From Ophiura sarsii (lineage: Eukaryota > Echinodermata > Ophiuroidea > Amphilepidida > Ophiuridae), in assembly GCA_035610835.1 (NCBI GenBank), contig CM069447.1, positions 39,096,057 to 39,160,056 of the forward strand: a stretch of DNA of 64,000 bases, written 5' to 3'. The notes under the pieces are model-generated. The model was given only the letters and a program-made list of their open reading frames with translations, did no database searches and was not told where the DNA came from. This document shows, one piece after another, positions 52,487-64,000 of the stretch; the stretch's first letter is position 1, and each line of letters opens with the position of its first letter. Position numbers and translations under genes: made by a program.

Positions 52487-54164
52487 AAGGCCCTGTCACA
52501 CCATAACGTATCGCCTCAACGTATGCCAACGTATGCGAAATATCGAAAAATACGTTGGTGTACGTTGGTGTACGCTGATATAAGTTAGGGGTACGTTGGG
52601 GATACGTCGTTTACGTTAAAAGCACGCTGTGATACCCTGTGACAATTTGGACCATGACAAAATATTGAGCATGCTCAAAATTTCTCGACGTACTCAACGT
52701 GAGCTTAATACGTTCTGCATAAGTTCCCGGTAAGTTTGTGGTACGTTAAACATACGTTGACATACGCTGACATACGTTAGTGGTACGTTACTCGTACGTT
52801 ACTCGTAAGTTGGTATACGTTGATGAACGTAGGCTGACGGGGAAACGCACAGCCAACGTATATAGTGATAACGAGTTGATAACGTATATGTGCCGTATGT
52901 CTAACGTATGTCTGACGTATTTCCAACGAGTTTCGACGTATTCTCACGTATTCACCTTATGCTGGGCGATCGTGTAAGGCCCTGTCACGTATCCATAGCG
53001 TATCCATAGCGTATTGAACGTATACATTGCGTATGACTAACGTATTGATAGCGTATCACTAACTTATAACATACTTATGACAGCGTTCACAGCGTATGCG
53101 AGCGTATGCGAGCGTATGACTAACGTATGCTTAACATATACTTAACGTAGCGTAGCGTATTCGTATCGTATGATGATGGATTGATGTGTTCAGCACGACA
53201 GACCTTGAAGAAGTGAGGATGAGATACTCAAGGGACCCATTTATATACTCAAACCCTCCATAAGTTCCCAAAACGCCGAATGCGCGCTAGCTGTACGGTA
53301 GCCCTGTCACACCATGGAGTATCGCCTGAACGTATAACAACGTATGCGAAATATCGAAAAATACGTTGGCGTACGTTGGCGTACGTTGGTGTACGCTGAT
53401 ACAAGTTAGGGGTAAGTTTGGGATACGTCGTATACGTTAAGAGCACGCTGTGATACGTTGTGAAAATTTGGAACACGTCGAGCCCGCGAAAAATTATTGA
53501 GCATGTTCAAAATTTCTCGACGTACTCAACGTGTGTTTAACTTACGTTCTGCATAAGTTCCCGATAGGTTCGTGGTACGTTAGACATACGTTTACAAACG
53601 CTGACATACGTTAAACATACGCTGACATACGTTAGAGGTACGTTAATCGTCTTAAGTTATAGATTGGACAAATGGTTTTACCCTTCTAGATATTTTAAAA
53701 GTTATCATCTAGGCTGCGTTTACTTGAACTGGCAACACTTGTCCCGCCGTGTACGAAACTCAATTTCTGCAACGGCATAAGTCACGTGTTCGTTGTACGC
53801 CGAGGATACGCTGAGGATACGTCGAGCACGGCAGATATACGCTACGAATACGTTGGTCATACGCTCGCCGATCGCATACGCTGTGATACGCTGTCATAAG
53901 TTTGTTATAAGTTAGTGATACGCTATCAATACGTACATGTAAGTCATACGCTATGTATGCGTTTAATACGCTATGGATACGTCCATTCCATCACCGATGT
54001 TGACGCAATTCGTTGGGAAGTTGGACGTTCTTGGACGTTCTCGGACTCTGAAAATTTTCGAGCTATTTTTTGAATACGTCGGCATACGATCAGGCCACGT
54101 TCAGGCCATACGCTATGGTGTGACAGAGCCTTAAGGTTGTGCATCTTGCAAGATATATTGCCAT

Positions 54165-54535
54165 ATTGTGCAGATGAACTGCTCACAAGATTTGATGATA
54201 TCGGTACCCAAAACCGGTGCCTTTACCAGCTCTGCTAAACTAGCCTGATGCTGATCACTGTCAAGAAGTATATACATCAACTGATTTTTTCTTTCAAATA
54301 CCAAACAATGACCTCACAGAATCGCACCCGGTCAAAGCATGAAATCCTGGCAATGCTTCACAAAAGTGACGACCTAAGGAATCGGATATGCTGTGCGTGG
54401 GCATGCAACGTATGTTGACCTTTATTCCTGTTCTGAACCATAATTCCTTGCAGTTGGCATGGTTGATAAAGATAGACACACAGATATCGTTCTGAAAGTA
54501 CCGACATTTGCGACAGTTATGGCAAAACAAAGAAA
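54165..54535 (-). pseudogene. Inverted partial copy of the XPG-like gene
   Basis: Minus-strand match to 55260-55690: CKELWFRTGIKVNIR, MPTHSISDSLG, ALPGFHALTGCDSVRSLFGI, then frameshifted remains. It lacks the 140-bp insert present at about 55528-55650 in the + copy. Confidence 0.75.
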
Positions 54536-54689
54536 TCAGACAAAATAATCACGGTCACTGCCGATACTAATCTCCTTGTTAGTCACCTGAAAGATGTTCT
54601 CTCGTACATGTCGTATGAGCTCTCTCCTATCCTATTTTCACTAGCTCATGCAATCTAAACTACCCCCGCCTTGTGATCAGATGACAACA

Positions 54690-55515
54690 CTGCAATCGTC
54701 ATTGATGTTATGGCTTTGATCCAGATGTTAAAGTCAGGCGGTGTATCAACATTTGGGGAGCTACCTACCAAGCATTATGATTTAATTACCTCATCACTAG
54801 GTACTAACATGACTAACGCATGTCAACGAATAGTGTTTGATAGATATGTGAAGATGTCGATAAATGCAGGAGAGCGAAACAGACGGGCGCATCTACTGCT
54901 TTAGAAATACAGATCCAAGGTTCAGGAACACCAATTCCAAATCAATGGCAGAAGTACATAGCCAACCCCAAGGACAAAGTTAATCTGTGTTTATTCCTGA
55001 TATCATCATGGATTCAGATGGGCCAACAGAGGCTGAAAGAGGATAATCAGCTAGTTATCGGCGGTGGCTTTAAAGATTGTGACCAAGCCGTTTTAGTCGT
55101 CCAAGGAGAGGACAAAGATGTTCAAGTGCTACGATCGGATCATGATGAAGCCGATGCGATGCTTTTGTTACATGCAAAACATGCATCACAAGACCACCAG
55201 CGGATCGTTATCCAATCCCCAGACACTGACGTCGCTCCTCTGTGTGTCTGTATTTACAACTCTGTAAACTGCAAGGAATTATGGTTCAGAACAGGAGTAA
55301 AGGACAACCTACGTCACATTCCCACGCACAGTATATCCAATTCCCTAGGTTAGCGCGTTTATGAAGCATTGCCAGGATTTCATGCTTTAACCGGGTGCGA
55401 TTCTGTGAGTTCATTGTTTGGTATCGGAAGGAAAAAATCATTTAATGTACTTCTTGGCAGTGATCAACATCAGGCTAGTTTGACAGAGCTGGGAAAGGCA
55501 CATGTTTTGGCTACC
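54690..55515 (+). pseudogene. XPG/FEN1-like nuclease-fold gene, broken
   Basis: Fragments in order: VIDVMALIQMLKSGG, VFDRYVKMSINAGERNRRAH, TPIPNQWQKYIANPKDKVNL, LRSDHDEADAMLLLHAKHAS, VIQSPDTDVAPLCV, ELWFRTGVKDNLRHIPTHSI and FHALTGCDSVSSLFGIGRKK. These belong to a multicopy protein family of marine invertebrates that I recognise only as uncharacterised. Spacing of acidic motifs plus the TGCDS..SLFGIG segment resembles the FEN1/XPG nuclease core (EA..A, D.D, GCDY...GIG.K). Two stops and frameshifts break it. The function is inferred. Confidence 0.5.
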
Positions 55516-55527
55516 GATATCATTCAT

Positions 55528-55650
55528 TTCATTTCATTTCATAACTGGTTTATTAAAATTGATATAGCAGTACAAACACTGAATTGCATCAAATTAACAA
55601 AGAAATACACATAATAAAATACATTATAGTTATAGTATACAAATATCAAA
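55528..55650. mobile_element. Short insertion in the XPG-like relic
   Basis: Separates GATATCAT from TCAAATCTTGTGA, which are joined in the inverted copy near 54200. It starts TCATTTCATTTCATTTCATA and holds a CTGGTTTATTAAAAT segment; SINE- or MITE-like, unclassified. Confidence 0.5.
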
Positions 55651-55693
55651 TCTTGTGAACAGTTCATCTGCAAGCTAAATACACCAAAGATAA

Positions 55694-58185
55694 ACCCCCG
55701 TTAAATGATAGGATAAGGAAATGTCTGTTTGAATGTTGTATGGCTGTAAGATGTTGAAATGATACTAAGATATTCGCAAAATAATTAATTTCAGAATTTA
55801 TTATTTTAATACATCATTATATTTATTAACTGGGCTTTTTCTATAAACATTCCTCATAATAAACATTTTGTGTCTAATTATTATTAACTAAACAACTTGC
55901 TTTGCAGTGATAATATAAAACAAAATAAATTAAAAATCCTGAAATAATTACGTCAGTTGTTGTACATTCCTTCGGTATTGTCAATGAAGTTATGCCTGGG
56001 CGAGCGGGCTATTTGATTATGAACAGGTAACATGTGGTATTTTCTTCCCGCGTAGTGTATTGAAAATGTGACTTTTGAAAAGTTACTAATTTTCTTTACA
56101 TGGTGCTAATCATGGTTTATCTTTGTTGTTACACACTAAGAAATAGGTAGTTACATTATTGACTGTTTTGGGAAGTCATTTTAAAACAACCCCTTATAAG
56201 TTAATTTTGACCTCCATACGGGGTTGTCCTTCAACTTTTGACTTGGTATGAAGTGGAAAATGACTATGTTACCATAGTAGTAATTTGACTGGTTCGGGGG
56301 TCACTTTGAAATAGCCCTGGATGTAGTTAATTTGATCACCATACGGGGTTGATATTTGCCTTTGGACTTTGAATGTAGTTAAATTCGACTTTGTATGTAG
56401 TTAATAATAACTAGGCCTATATGAAGTTACAATTTAACTGCAGCAAAAGTCATCGTCAAAATGACTACAATGCCGGTCAGATATTAAATATTTTATGAAT
56501 ATTTTTGACATAGCAATAGCTCAATCCTTCAACCAATTCAAAGAATAACAGCAAATGTATTCAATTTTATCTACAATAATATGAGATTTAATTAAAGACT
56601 ATTTGAAAAATATGTCTCACAATGTCTTAATTAGGCAAATCATCTCACAACTAACGTGAATAACACCATGGGAAGTCGATTCGTAGGATAGTATAGGTAC
56701 ATATCTAACCATAAGAATTCAAGACGTCACTGCTTGATGGCAGTAAATGTTCATACTGTATATTAGAAGCACATTATTGTTTTTATGAAGTTATAAACAC
56801 GATGTTTAAAGCCGTTATACAGGTTTTCTCGACCTCGTGTTTCCCGACTTACAAATTAGATTATCCAATTGGGTTAACATTTGACTACAATGAAGTCAAA
56901 TTGTGACTACAATGAAGTCACAGGCAAAGGAATGATAATGACTTCATTTAAGAAGCAATTGACCCTTTACTATGAATCTCTAATGCAGTCAAATTTTGAC
57001 TCCATTTTAAGTTATTAGATGACTACATGTAAGTCATCTTTGACTACCATGAGGGTCAAAATCATTTGACTTCATATACCGAGTCAAAATGACTTCAATG
57101 GGTTCGGTGCATAGTTGACCCTGCATATGGGGTCAAAATGGCTACTTTAGGGTCATTTTTGACTACCTATTTTTATGTGTGTAGGTTGCAACTTTGGTAT
57201 CACATTGTGATGGAAAGATTCATCCAAATGTCTATCTAGTCTGTTTGGTAAAAAAATGATCGGAAGTTACTCTAAAAGTGTATGACTTTTTGTTGTTGAG
57301 CACTTTACCACTATAACTTCATTGATACCGGGACTTTCGAACACCGCGATTGACTTGTTGAAAGATCGAAGTTTTTAAATTCGTTTTATGATTACGCGAT
57401 TAGTGATATAACTACGCGATTTGGGCACGATAATTATTTTTCTACCATATAATACACAATGTTGGGCTTATTGGACACCTTCTTTAAATCATTGATTCAG
57501 TACTGGGTGCCGCTGCGGTGAATAGCACAAGGACAATAACAGAGTCTACAATTCACACTTATAATTGAATGGACAGACACATTATAAACACTTACAGCTA
57601 CGTCTCGAAGATTGAATTAATTTTGATGGTGATTTGTTTGAAGATAGACGTGGGGCTATACGAAATAATATCACATTTGGTAATACATACGTTTGCGCCA
57701 AGATATATGAAAAAGCTAGTCAGTTTATAATAAGAAGTATGATCTCAATAACTTATTTATAATATTAAATATTAACACCCTAGTCATTTGCAAGTAATCT
57801 GTTGATTTTCCATCTAATTGTTTAGCGTGAACGGGTTTATACTTTTAAATACTTATGGAATCGTGAAACAGCGCTGCATTAATATACATGTATGGTATTG
57901 CCATCTGACTGTTTTAAATTATTGGAGTCCGCGCTGCGTGTTGCGAATAGGAAGAGGACAGTTAACAGAGGCTACAATTCACAGTTATCATATATAGAAT
58001 GTAAAGCAAAACGTACGAAACAATGTATTCGAATGTTGTGGTCTAAATGATACATTGTCAGTTGTAAACATAACTTACTTAGCGGTCGTGAAAGAGAAAT
58101 TTCGCTATCGTAGTCCGGTCGTGAAAGAAAAGAGCCGGATCTACAGAATGATCAATATACTGATATAAATACAATGTAGAGTTAA
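55694..58185. repeat. Recent segmental duplication, copy B
   Basis: Counterpart of 45409-48030; includes the MITE (about 56128-57184) and exon cassette B. Lacks the 128-bp insertion. Confidence 0.92.
58079..58140 (-). CDS. Alternative exon, 62 nt (cassette B)
   Basis: In the place of exon 47906-47961 but rewritten: acceptor TCTGTAG, donor GTAAGT created by a 7-bp deletion, again phase 2 to 1. Product SGSFLSRPDYDSEISLSRPL. Because A and B both start in phase 2 and end in phase 1, they cannot be joined to each other in frame, but either fits 44662-44822. Confidence 0.4.
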
Positions 58186-60176
58186 GCCCACAATTATTCA
58201 TACCCTATGAAAATATAAGTTATTTTGAATTTTTCTCATATCTATACCAGCTTGAGTAGTTGGACTTTCGCTTTACCTAAAAGACAGTTAGTTTACAAGT
58301 ACAAATCAATATATCTGGGCTCCACTTTTTTGCATAACAATAGAATTGAACAAGAATTGTGTTTATATGCCTGTCCAAAAGTATTCATACCCCATACAAA
58401 GTCTCAGGATTGAAGCCATTTTTGTGACAAGGCATAAACAGTTAGAATTATTTGCCTTAAATTTCCATTTGATTATTTGAACTCGAGTAAGTTCAAACTT
58501 TGATAGATTGAAATCCTCCCATTTTGTATCCTGTTTTTGTTGTATTTAAACAATATTACATAGATGCATAGCTGCTCCGATTATAGTAACGGTTGACCTT
58601 CCCTTATAATGCTACAACTCACATACTTACCCTGCATACTCATCCAAAGCATCTACAGAATAGTTTTCTTTAATAGGATTCCTATTATAACTCCTCCTGC
58701 GTAATTAATACATTAATTAGGCGTTAAATGGAATAATTTTGAGCCACTTTGTATGCCCAATTAAGTTATGTAAGGTTTCAAAGTAATCCTTAAATTATGC
58801 TTAATAAAATGGTCAAGCCACATTTCTCAATTTCGTTTGTCTTTTTCTGTAATCAAAACTTTAGATACATTAATTTTGCAACTTTTCTTACAATAACAAT
58901 GTATTTCATACAACTGTACAACTGTGCACAGAGTTAAATATTTGGCCAGTCATGCACGCAAACAATAGAAGCAATCTTCAAGGACATGCTCACGCTAAGG
59001 GACCAATGCTTTGAAATCCGCGCTACAAGAAATGCCATTCAGCAGTTTTGCAGTGTGCAGTCAAGGGTTTTAAGCATAATGGTGTATGTTACTTTAGGTG
59101 ACCGTGTGCTGACATGCAAGCCTGTATATACAGGTACCACCATAAGGCCTGTAGTAAGTCTAAATAGTCAAGGCCATAAAAGCCAGTAGCCAGTAGCTGG
59201 TTGGATTAGCGTGTATGGATAATCAAGTATTGACCAATCCGAAATGAGGTTTAATAAGAAATGTAACAATGCTGATAATCATACAAAGACAACACAGAGA
59301 ACTTTAAAACAAAGCTATTTTGATTATATATGATACACATACTATATTTATAATTCAATATTTGGAAATGTATGCTCTGTTGCACTGTAGAGTGATGATG
59401 AACGAGATAACTAATTATTTGTCTTTAGATTAAGGGCATTCATTTGGAAAATCTTTATTCCGTCCATAAAACAATGGCATCACGATGGAAAATCATGACG
59501 GAAAATTCACGACACACACTAGACAGTCAGGGCAAACTGCTTTTTTTGTCATTGGTTATTTTTGTGGATCGAAAAACTTGTTTTGGATGTTCAGTAAAGA
59601 TGGTTACTTAATGTAATCAAGTCAAAATCATAACCACTTATCATAAAACATAAATTGCATTATTTGTGGTATTTATTGTTGTGACTTTGAGCCTGCAATA
59701 TATTCGCGAAATTAAATAGTTCGCAAAATTAAGCAGTTTTTTGCCTCTGGCGTCTTTATTTTAAGATAGGGAATCACGGTTTTTGAAGAAACATGCTCAG
59801 AAAACATTTTTTAAATTTTGACAGTGAGGTTTGATATGTTTTAAAGCAAAAGGCCATATTAAATAATTAATTAATTCATTAATTAATTAAGGGACTAAAT
59901 AGTAATCAATTGCCCAATAATTGGCATTCCAAATTTTGTAATTCTTTTTTATTCGCACACGACTTAAACATCAATGTTTTATAGCAAAATATCAAAATTA
60001 AATACCTTAAGACCATTTATGACCAATAAGATAATTAATGAGTCACTTAATTGATTAATTATAAGCCTTTTTTAAAAAATTATTATTACATAAATTAATT
60101 GGCTGTTTCAAATACAGTATCATAAGTACCGCTTGACCTTTCCTTATATTGATAGTTTGTACAATTGAAATACTTA
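58186..60176. other. No gene recognised
   Basis: AT-rich unique sequence with an ATTAATTA-rich stretch at 59865-59895. Short frames only. Confidence 0.5.
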
Positions 60177-60276
60177 NNNNNNNNNNNNNNNNNNNNNNNN
60201 NNNNNNNNNNNNNNNNNNNNNNNNNNNNNNNNNNNNNNNNNNNNNNNNNNNNNNNNNNNNNNNNNNNNNNNNNNNN
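60177..60276. other. Assembly gap (100 N)
   Basis: Exactly 100 Ns, a conventional gap of unknown size. It lies at the left edge of the right segmental-duplication copy. Confidence 1.
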
Positions 60277-60881
60277 CGTGGGGATGATTATAACAAGGAC
60301 CTGTTAAATAAAGGAACGGCGTGAGCAAAATATGTATGGTACTGGTAGAAATACATTTACATTTAGGCCTACATGCCTACTGGAGAAATATTTTAATGCC
60401 AAAAGGCCGAAAAATATAATTCACGTATGGCTGAACTGGGTGCACAGTGATCATGGTGATAGACCCCGCCTTCCGCCAACTATGAAAGGCCTACTATAAA
60501 ACTTAAGACCCCACTATAAAACCAGTCGCGGCCGAGGCATCAGAATTTAGAGTAGTCGAGGGTGGGGACGATTTAGAGGGCGTCGCGGTACTGTTTAATA
60601 TACGCATACGATGCCGGTCACGAAAAATCATTGTGACGCCTGGTGACGTGCTGGTATTGTAAGAACACATTGGCAACTCGAAAAGAAAATAATAAATCTT
60701 CGGACCCACCTCCACCGTGCTTCTTAAAAAAACGTACATTTCTCTTATATGTTTTTGCAATTAATTCAAATGGCATATTTCAAAGCAAAAGAGCCATTTA
60801 TATCATAAGTATAGATTCAATTTCCAATGTTTAACTGATAAAACAACGTCATTTGGTACCAAAATAAAGACTAAGAAAAAG

Positions 60882-60965
60882 TGACCCCAGTGAGATTTGA
60901 ACTCACGCGAAAAAAGTCTCCCAATATATAAAAGCTAACGTCTTATACCGCTCAGCCACGGTGGC
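60882..60965 (-). tRNA. tRNA-Leu-like, type II, decayed
   Basis: 84 nt with A-box TGGCTGAGCGG, a long variable arm and a perfect T stem (GTGAG-TTCAAAT-CTCAC). The acceptor stem has two mismatches and the anticodon stem does not pair, so the anticodon (TTA by position) is uncertain. Probably a pseudogene or SINE head. Confidence 0.5.
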
Positions 60966-61213
60966 AGATATAATGTCGGTGGCAAAGAATTAATATATAC
61001 CTAATACTTATTAAAATTATCGTTATTTCCCCAATAATCATGAAACTATAATATAAGGCCATGATATCTTCAAGTATTATGATACTAGAATTCGCGGTTC
61101 GTGGGTTGAGCGGTTCTCGGGTTGGGGTTTATATTGGATGTGTATACTCTTAAATTCAGTTATCACAGGTGCCATTAATATTCCAAATCCCCATAATACA
61201 GGAACCTCATGTT

Positions 61214-61678
61214 CCCTTAAATCCAGGTAGGCTACCCCATGTGCATCCATGTAATTCATCAGTACATGTGTTATTGATATTAGGCCTAGGATTAGGGTTT
61301 TATACTGGGGTCTTAGTTAAGAGGTCTTTTAGTTTTAGAGTGAGCGAGAGGAGGGGTCTATCGTCGTGCCCTTAAATCCAGGTAGGCTACCCCATGTGCA
61401 TCCATGTAATTCATCAGTACATGTGTTATTGATATTAGGCCTAGGATTAGGGTTTTATATTGGGGTCTTAGTTTAGAGGTCTTTTAGTTTTAGAGTGAGC
61501 GAGAGGAGGGGTCTATCGTCGTGCCCTTAAATCCAGGTATGCTACCCCATGTGCATCCATGTAATTCATCAGTACATGTGTTATTGATATTAGGCCTAGG
61601 ATTAGGGTTTTATATTGGGGTCTTAGTTCAGAGGTCTTTTAGTTTTAAAGTCAGCGAGAGGAGGGGTCTATTGTCATA
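61214..61678. repeat. Three tandem 155-bp repeats
   Basis: CCCTTAAATCCAGGTAGGCT recurs at 61214, 61369 and 61524 with few differences. Each unit includes TTAGGCCTAGGATTAGGG. The same motif family appears inverted in the Helitron-like copies. Confidence 0.92.
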
Positions 61679-61939
61679 ATCATCTGTGCCCAGTCTTCAG
61701 AACTGTGTGTCGACATTGATGATTCCTCCGTAGACATGCCTAAACGTATCATATATGTATTTAAATTTAAATCACGCATGTTTGCGCACACCGATATCCA
61801 TGTAACATTCCCATTTATATAACAGACATCCTATGATTAGCCTAGGGTCTATCCGAATTGCTATAAACTACAACATTGTACACATTTCAACGCTCAAGGT
61901 CTGGGTTTGCTTCCTGGCGCATGCAGACTGAAGCCGCCG

Positions 61940-61970
<31 letters not shown>

Positions 61971-62769
61971 ATTTGACTCTTTTCAATCTGATCATGCAAT
62001 TGCATGCATAGTTTAACTCATAAAACCGGGACAAAAACACGCCCGAGAGTTGAAGCTAATTGGAGCTAAATGTTTGCTCACACCGTCCCTTTATATAATT
62101 CGCAATCACTTTGACAAAAACATGTTTAACACATAACGTGTTCCTGGATGAAGGCCTACGGTTTACGCTCCCAGTTCCTTTATTAACCCCAACTCGCCAT
62201 CTGATCCTTTTTTAGCTCCTGATTATATGCATATAGTTTAACGCATACAAAAACACGCCCTTGTTAGCCATCGGACGACACCGGGCGCCATTACGTGCGC
62301 CGGCAATCGCGTGCGGTTTGTTTAAAAAACATTTTATACGCGAGCGCGTAGCAACAGTTTGTTGTCTACGTTGGGCAAAGATCCCTGTGCATAGCGATTA
62401 CATGGGCAGACGGGCAGGGATCTGCACCCGAAGGCATTGGACGGACAGACAGACGGACAAACTCGCCAAAAATAGTATTATGATATTATTGCCTATGACT
62501 ATCCCTTTTGTACCACATTCACATCAAAATTGAGGTGTATAAAATGAAATTTCGAGCTAAACACGTGACCAATATAAAATTACCCGCCATGTTCAAGATT
62601 AAGAATTGTTATTTAACTTGCAAAAATGAGAAGAAAGGACACTTAGAGTGGAGTTGGTTATCCAACTCCATTGGTTTTGGGAATTATTTAATTAAGCTGT
62701 ACCTAGGAATGTGATATTTAGACTTTTTCGATTGGTATTCGCGATTACGTGTTAAACCAATACGAATTG

Positions 62770-63165
62770 CAAAGTTAGGTTAGTAGTTACCCCCTCTCAA
62801 CTACTAAACTAAGACCCTGTTTTATTGTACCAAAATCGATAGTGATGACATTTATGAGGGGTCTCAGGTTAGTAGACACCCGGGGGAAACCTAAAACCCT
62901 GTTTTATGGCGCCAAAATCGATATTAATGACGTTTAAGAGGGGCCTTAGATTAGTAGTTACCCTCCCCCTCTTACCTTCTAACCTAAGACCCTGTTTTCT
63001 TGTGCCAAAATTGATAGTGGTGACATTTATGAGGGGTCTTAGGTTAGTAGACGTCCGGGGAAACCATAAACCCTATTTTTGGCGCCGAAATCGATATTAA
63101 TGATATTTAGTTTTTGGGTCTTAGTTTTTGTATCTTAGGTTTTAGTCTTAGGTCTTAGGAATGTA
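62770..63165. repeat. CTTAG/TTAGG satellite-like repeat (copy)
   Basis: Shorter counterpart of 42480-43215 with the same units and a brief simple array at 63105-63160. Confidence 0.85.
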
Positions 63166-63211
63166 GACAGCTTTGTAAATCCACCCTGAACCGACTACAA
63201 TGATGCCTTAC

Positions 63212-63295
63212 TTGTAATCCAGATTTAACAGCATCCTCTTGAAGATATGTTTGCAGTGTCGACAGATCCCCACTTCGTAAAGCTGATACGATTGC
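63212..63295 (-). CDS. Helical cap exon, second copy
   Basis: 28 codons, phase 0 to 0, intact splice sites. Identical in sense to 43264-43347 but for SALRSGD instead of SALQSGD. No ankyrin exon was found between it and 43347. Confidence 0.75.
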
Positions 63296-63994
63296 CTGTG
63301 TAAAATGAAGAACTTTCCATGTTACGACTTTAGTAAAATGAAGAGGCGTGTGTATTGATTAGACTATGAGTTATAAGGCAGAAAGATCGGGTATTGTTCG
63401 GCAAATTTATAACGAAAGTTCGATATCTTTCTATAATTCACGTATAAATGTTGTATGGTGAGTTTAGTGTGTGTGTGTGTGAGGTTACTACAGACCTATA
63501 TCGAAATAGGTGAAACAGTTTGTATAATACAATGATAGATTTTAGTGTCATGCTCAGCTTTCGGTGGCTCATATTAAGTTCATTACATTGATTTGAGGGT
63601 TTACGAAGTGGACTAAATTTGTAATATGGAAGTTCATATAATTATGCCAAAATATGTCGAAGGAAAACAAAAGTTATAGCGTACTTCTTTAGATTACAAA
63701 GAAAATTGGAAGATAATAGCTATCAATATGACTATTTGAGGTTATAATTCTTTTTTGGCGAGAGATTATGGTACTACTCAGTGTGTCCTTCTCCTAAAAA
63801 TTGACTTGCGAACGAGAAAAAGACCTATTGCACAAACATTACATCGAGAACTCCTCTTAAAAGTGCCTTTATGTATAGCTAAGGATATATTGAAGGTATT
63901 TATGAAAATATAGATTCAGGGGACATCGTCTTTTTTGTCACGCATGTTTCAGAATTTTATGTTTTGAGATTGCATGCCAATTGTGTGTACATAC

Positions 63995-64000
63995 CTCTTT
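63995..64000 (-). CDS. Linker exon, second copy (cut by window end)
   Basis: The donor and last codons (AAAGAG before GT) match 44662-44667, as does the preceding intron. Only six bases lie inside the window. Confidence 0.55.

Larger units (their letters stand above)
48308..54136. mobile_element. 5.8-kb element with 0.8-0.9-kb inverted termini
   Basis: 48308-49100 and 53210-54136 are inverted copies of each other. Outer ends read AAGGCCCTGTCACACCATAG and the inverse of AAGGCTCTGTCACACCATAG. Similarity stops exactly at these outer ends but continues inward past the inner ACGTATG-rich part to a shared TATATAAA region, as for one long-TIR element. Subterminal ACGTATGCC-type repeats are dense (six ACGTACGCCA units near 48885-48935). 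A third copy of the end family lies at 52490-52985. No transposase and no clear target duplication were found. Confidence 0.55.
60289..64000. repeat. Segmental duplication, right copy
   Basis: Partner of 40505-44650. Matching blocks are 60291-60610 and 62760-64000; the copy runs off the window. 61680-62760 has no clear partner: it holds a 31-base C run (61940-61970) and a CpG-rich patch at 62270-62400. Confidence 0.8.

Noticed and set aside
1..64000. CRISPR arrays, operons or bacterial-type genes
   Set aside because: The tandem repeats are long satellite or exon-intron units without regular spacers, and genes are spliced; nothing indicates a prokaryote.

Overview
This is animal nuclear DNA, AT-rich, almost gene-free on the + strand and packed with mobile elements. 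The best guess is a marine invertebrate deuterostome (echinoderm, hemichordate or cephalochordate). Support comes from a CR1/L2-like LINE whose leader ORF carries a 2A-like motif (known in sea urchin and amphioxus LINEs), plus Penelope-like, DIRS-like and Helitron-like relics. The taxon is an inference; no species marker was seen.

The only host protein gene I can build runs on the minus strand, 5' end at the right. Its core is an array of short exons from 3124 to 27097. Each encodes exactly one ankyrin repeat, starts after a canonical AG and ends before GT in phase 0. Nineteen such exons have intact frame and splice sites (34-40 codons), one more has a mutated acceptor, four are truncated, and a diverged ankyrin exon lies at 36313-36420. 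The framework is nearly constant, while a 6-14 residue segment between the two helices differs from exon to exon, and the introns are homogenised copies. Candidate upstream exons lie at 43264-43347, 44662-44822, 47906-47961 and 50783-50993, and their phases join without a break (1-2, 2-1, 1-0, 0-0). A second set of N-terminal exons is at 63212-63295 and 63995 onward, and an alternative to the 47906 exon is at 58079-58140.

Region by region. 1-2180: mariner-type TIR element, LINE tail, foldback element, Penelope-like 3' relic. 2390-27500: the ankyrin array, interrupted by a hAT-like element (2612-3088), a 6-kb element with AGGCCT ends (3671-9681, holding a Helitron-like end), a broken LINE (14078-17813) and a TA-flanked transposon (21840-22934). 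27510-28114: a small TIR element carrying a tRNA-Asn-like gene. 28198-31927: an imperfect tandem duplication, then a DIRS-like relic to 33420. 34651-35731: three 360-bp tandem repeats. 36803-39877: a TTAA-flanked element. 40505-44650 and 60289-64000: a segmental duplication. 45409-48030 and 55694-58185: another, younger duplication. 48308-54136: a long-inverted-repeat element enclosing a Penelope RT fragment fused in frame to a death-domain-like segment. 54690-55515: a broken XPG/FEN1-like gene of a repeat-associated family. 60177-60276 is a 100-N assembly gap.

Because the ankyrin introns are copies of each other, uninterrupted copies act as empty sites. They fix several insertion boundaries and target-site duplications to the base. 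The most interesting object is the array itself: frame-neutral, interchangeable, hypervariable ankyrin exons downstream of duplicated N-terminal exon cassettes.
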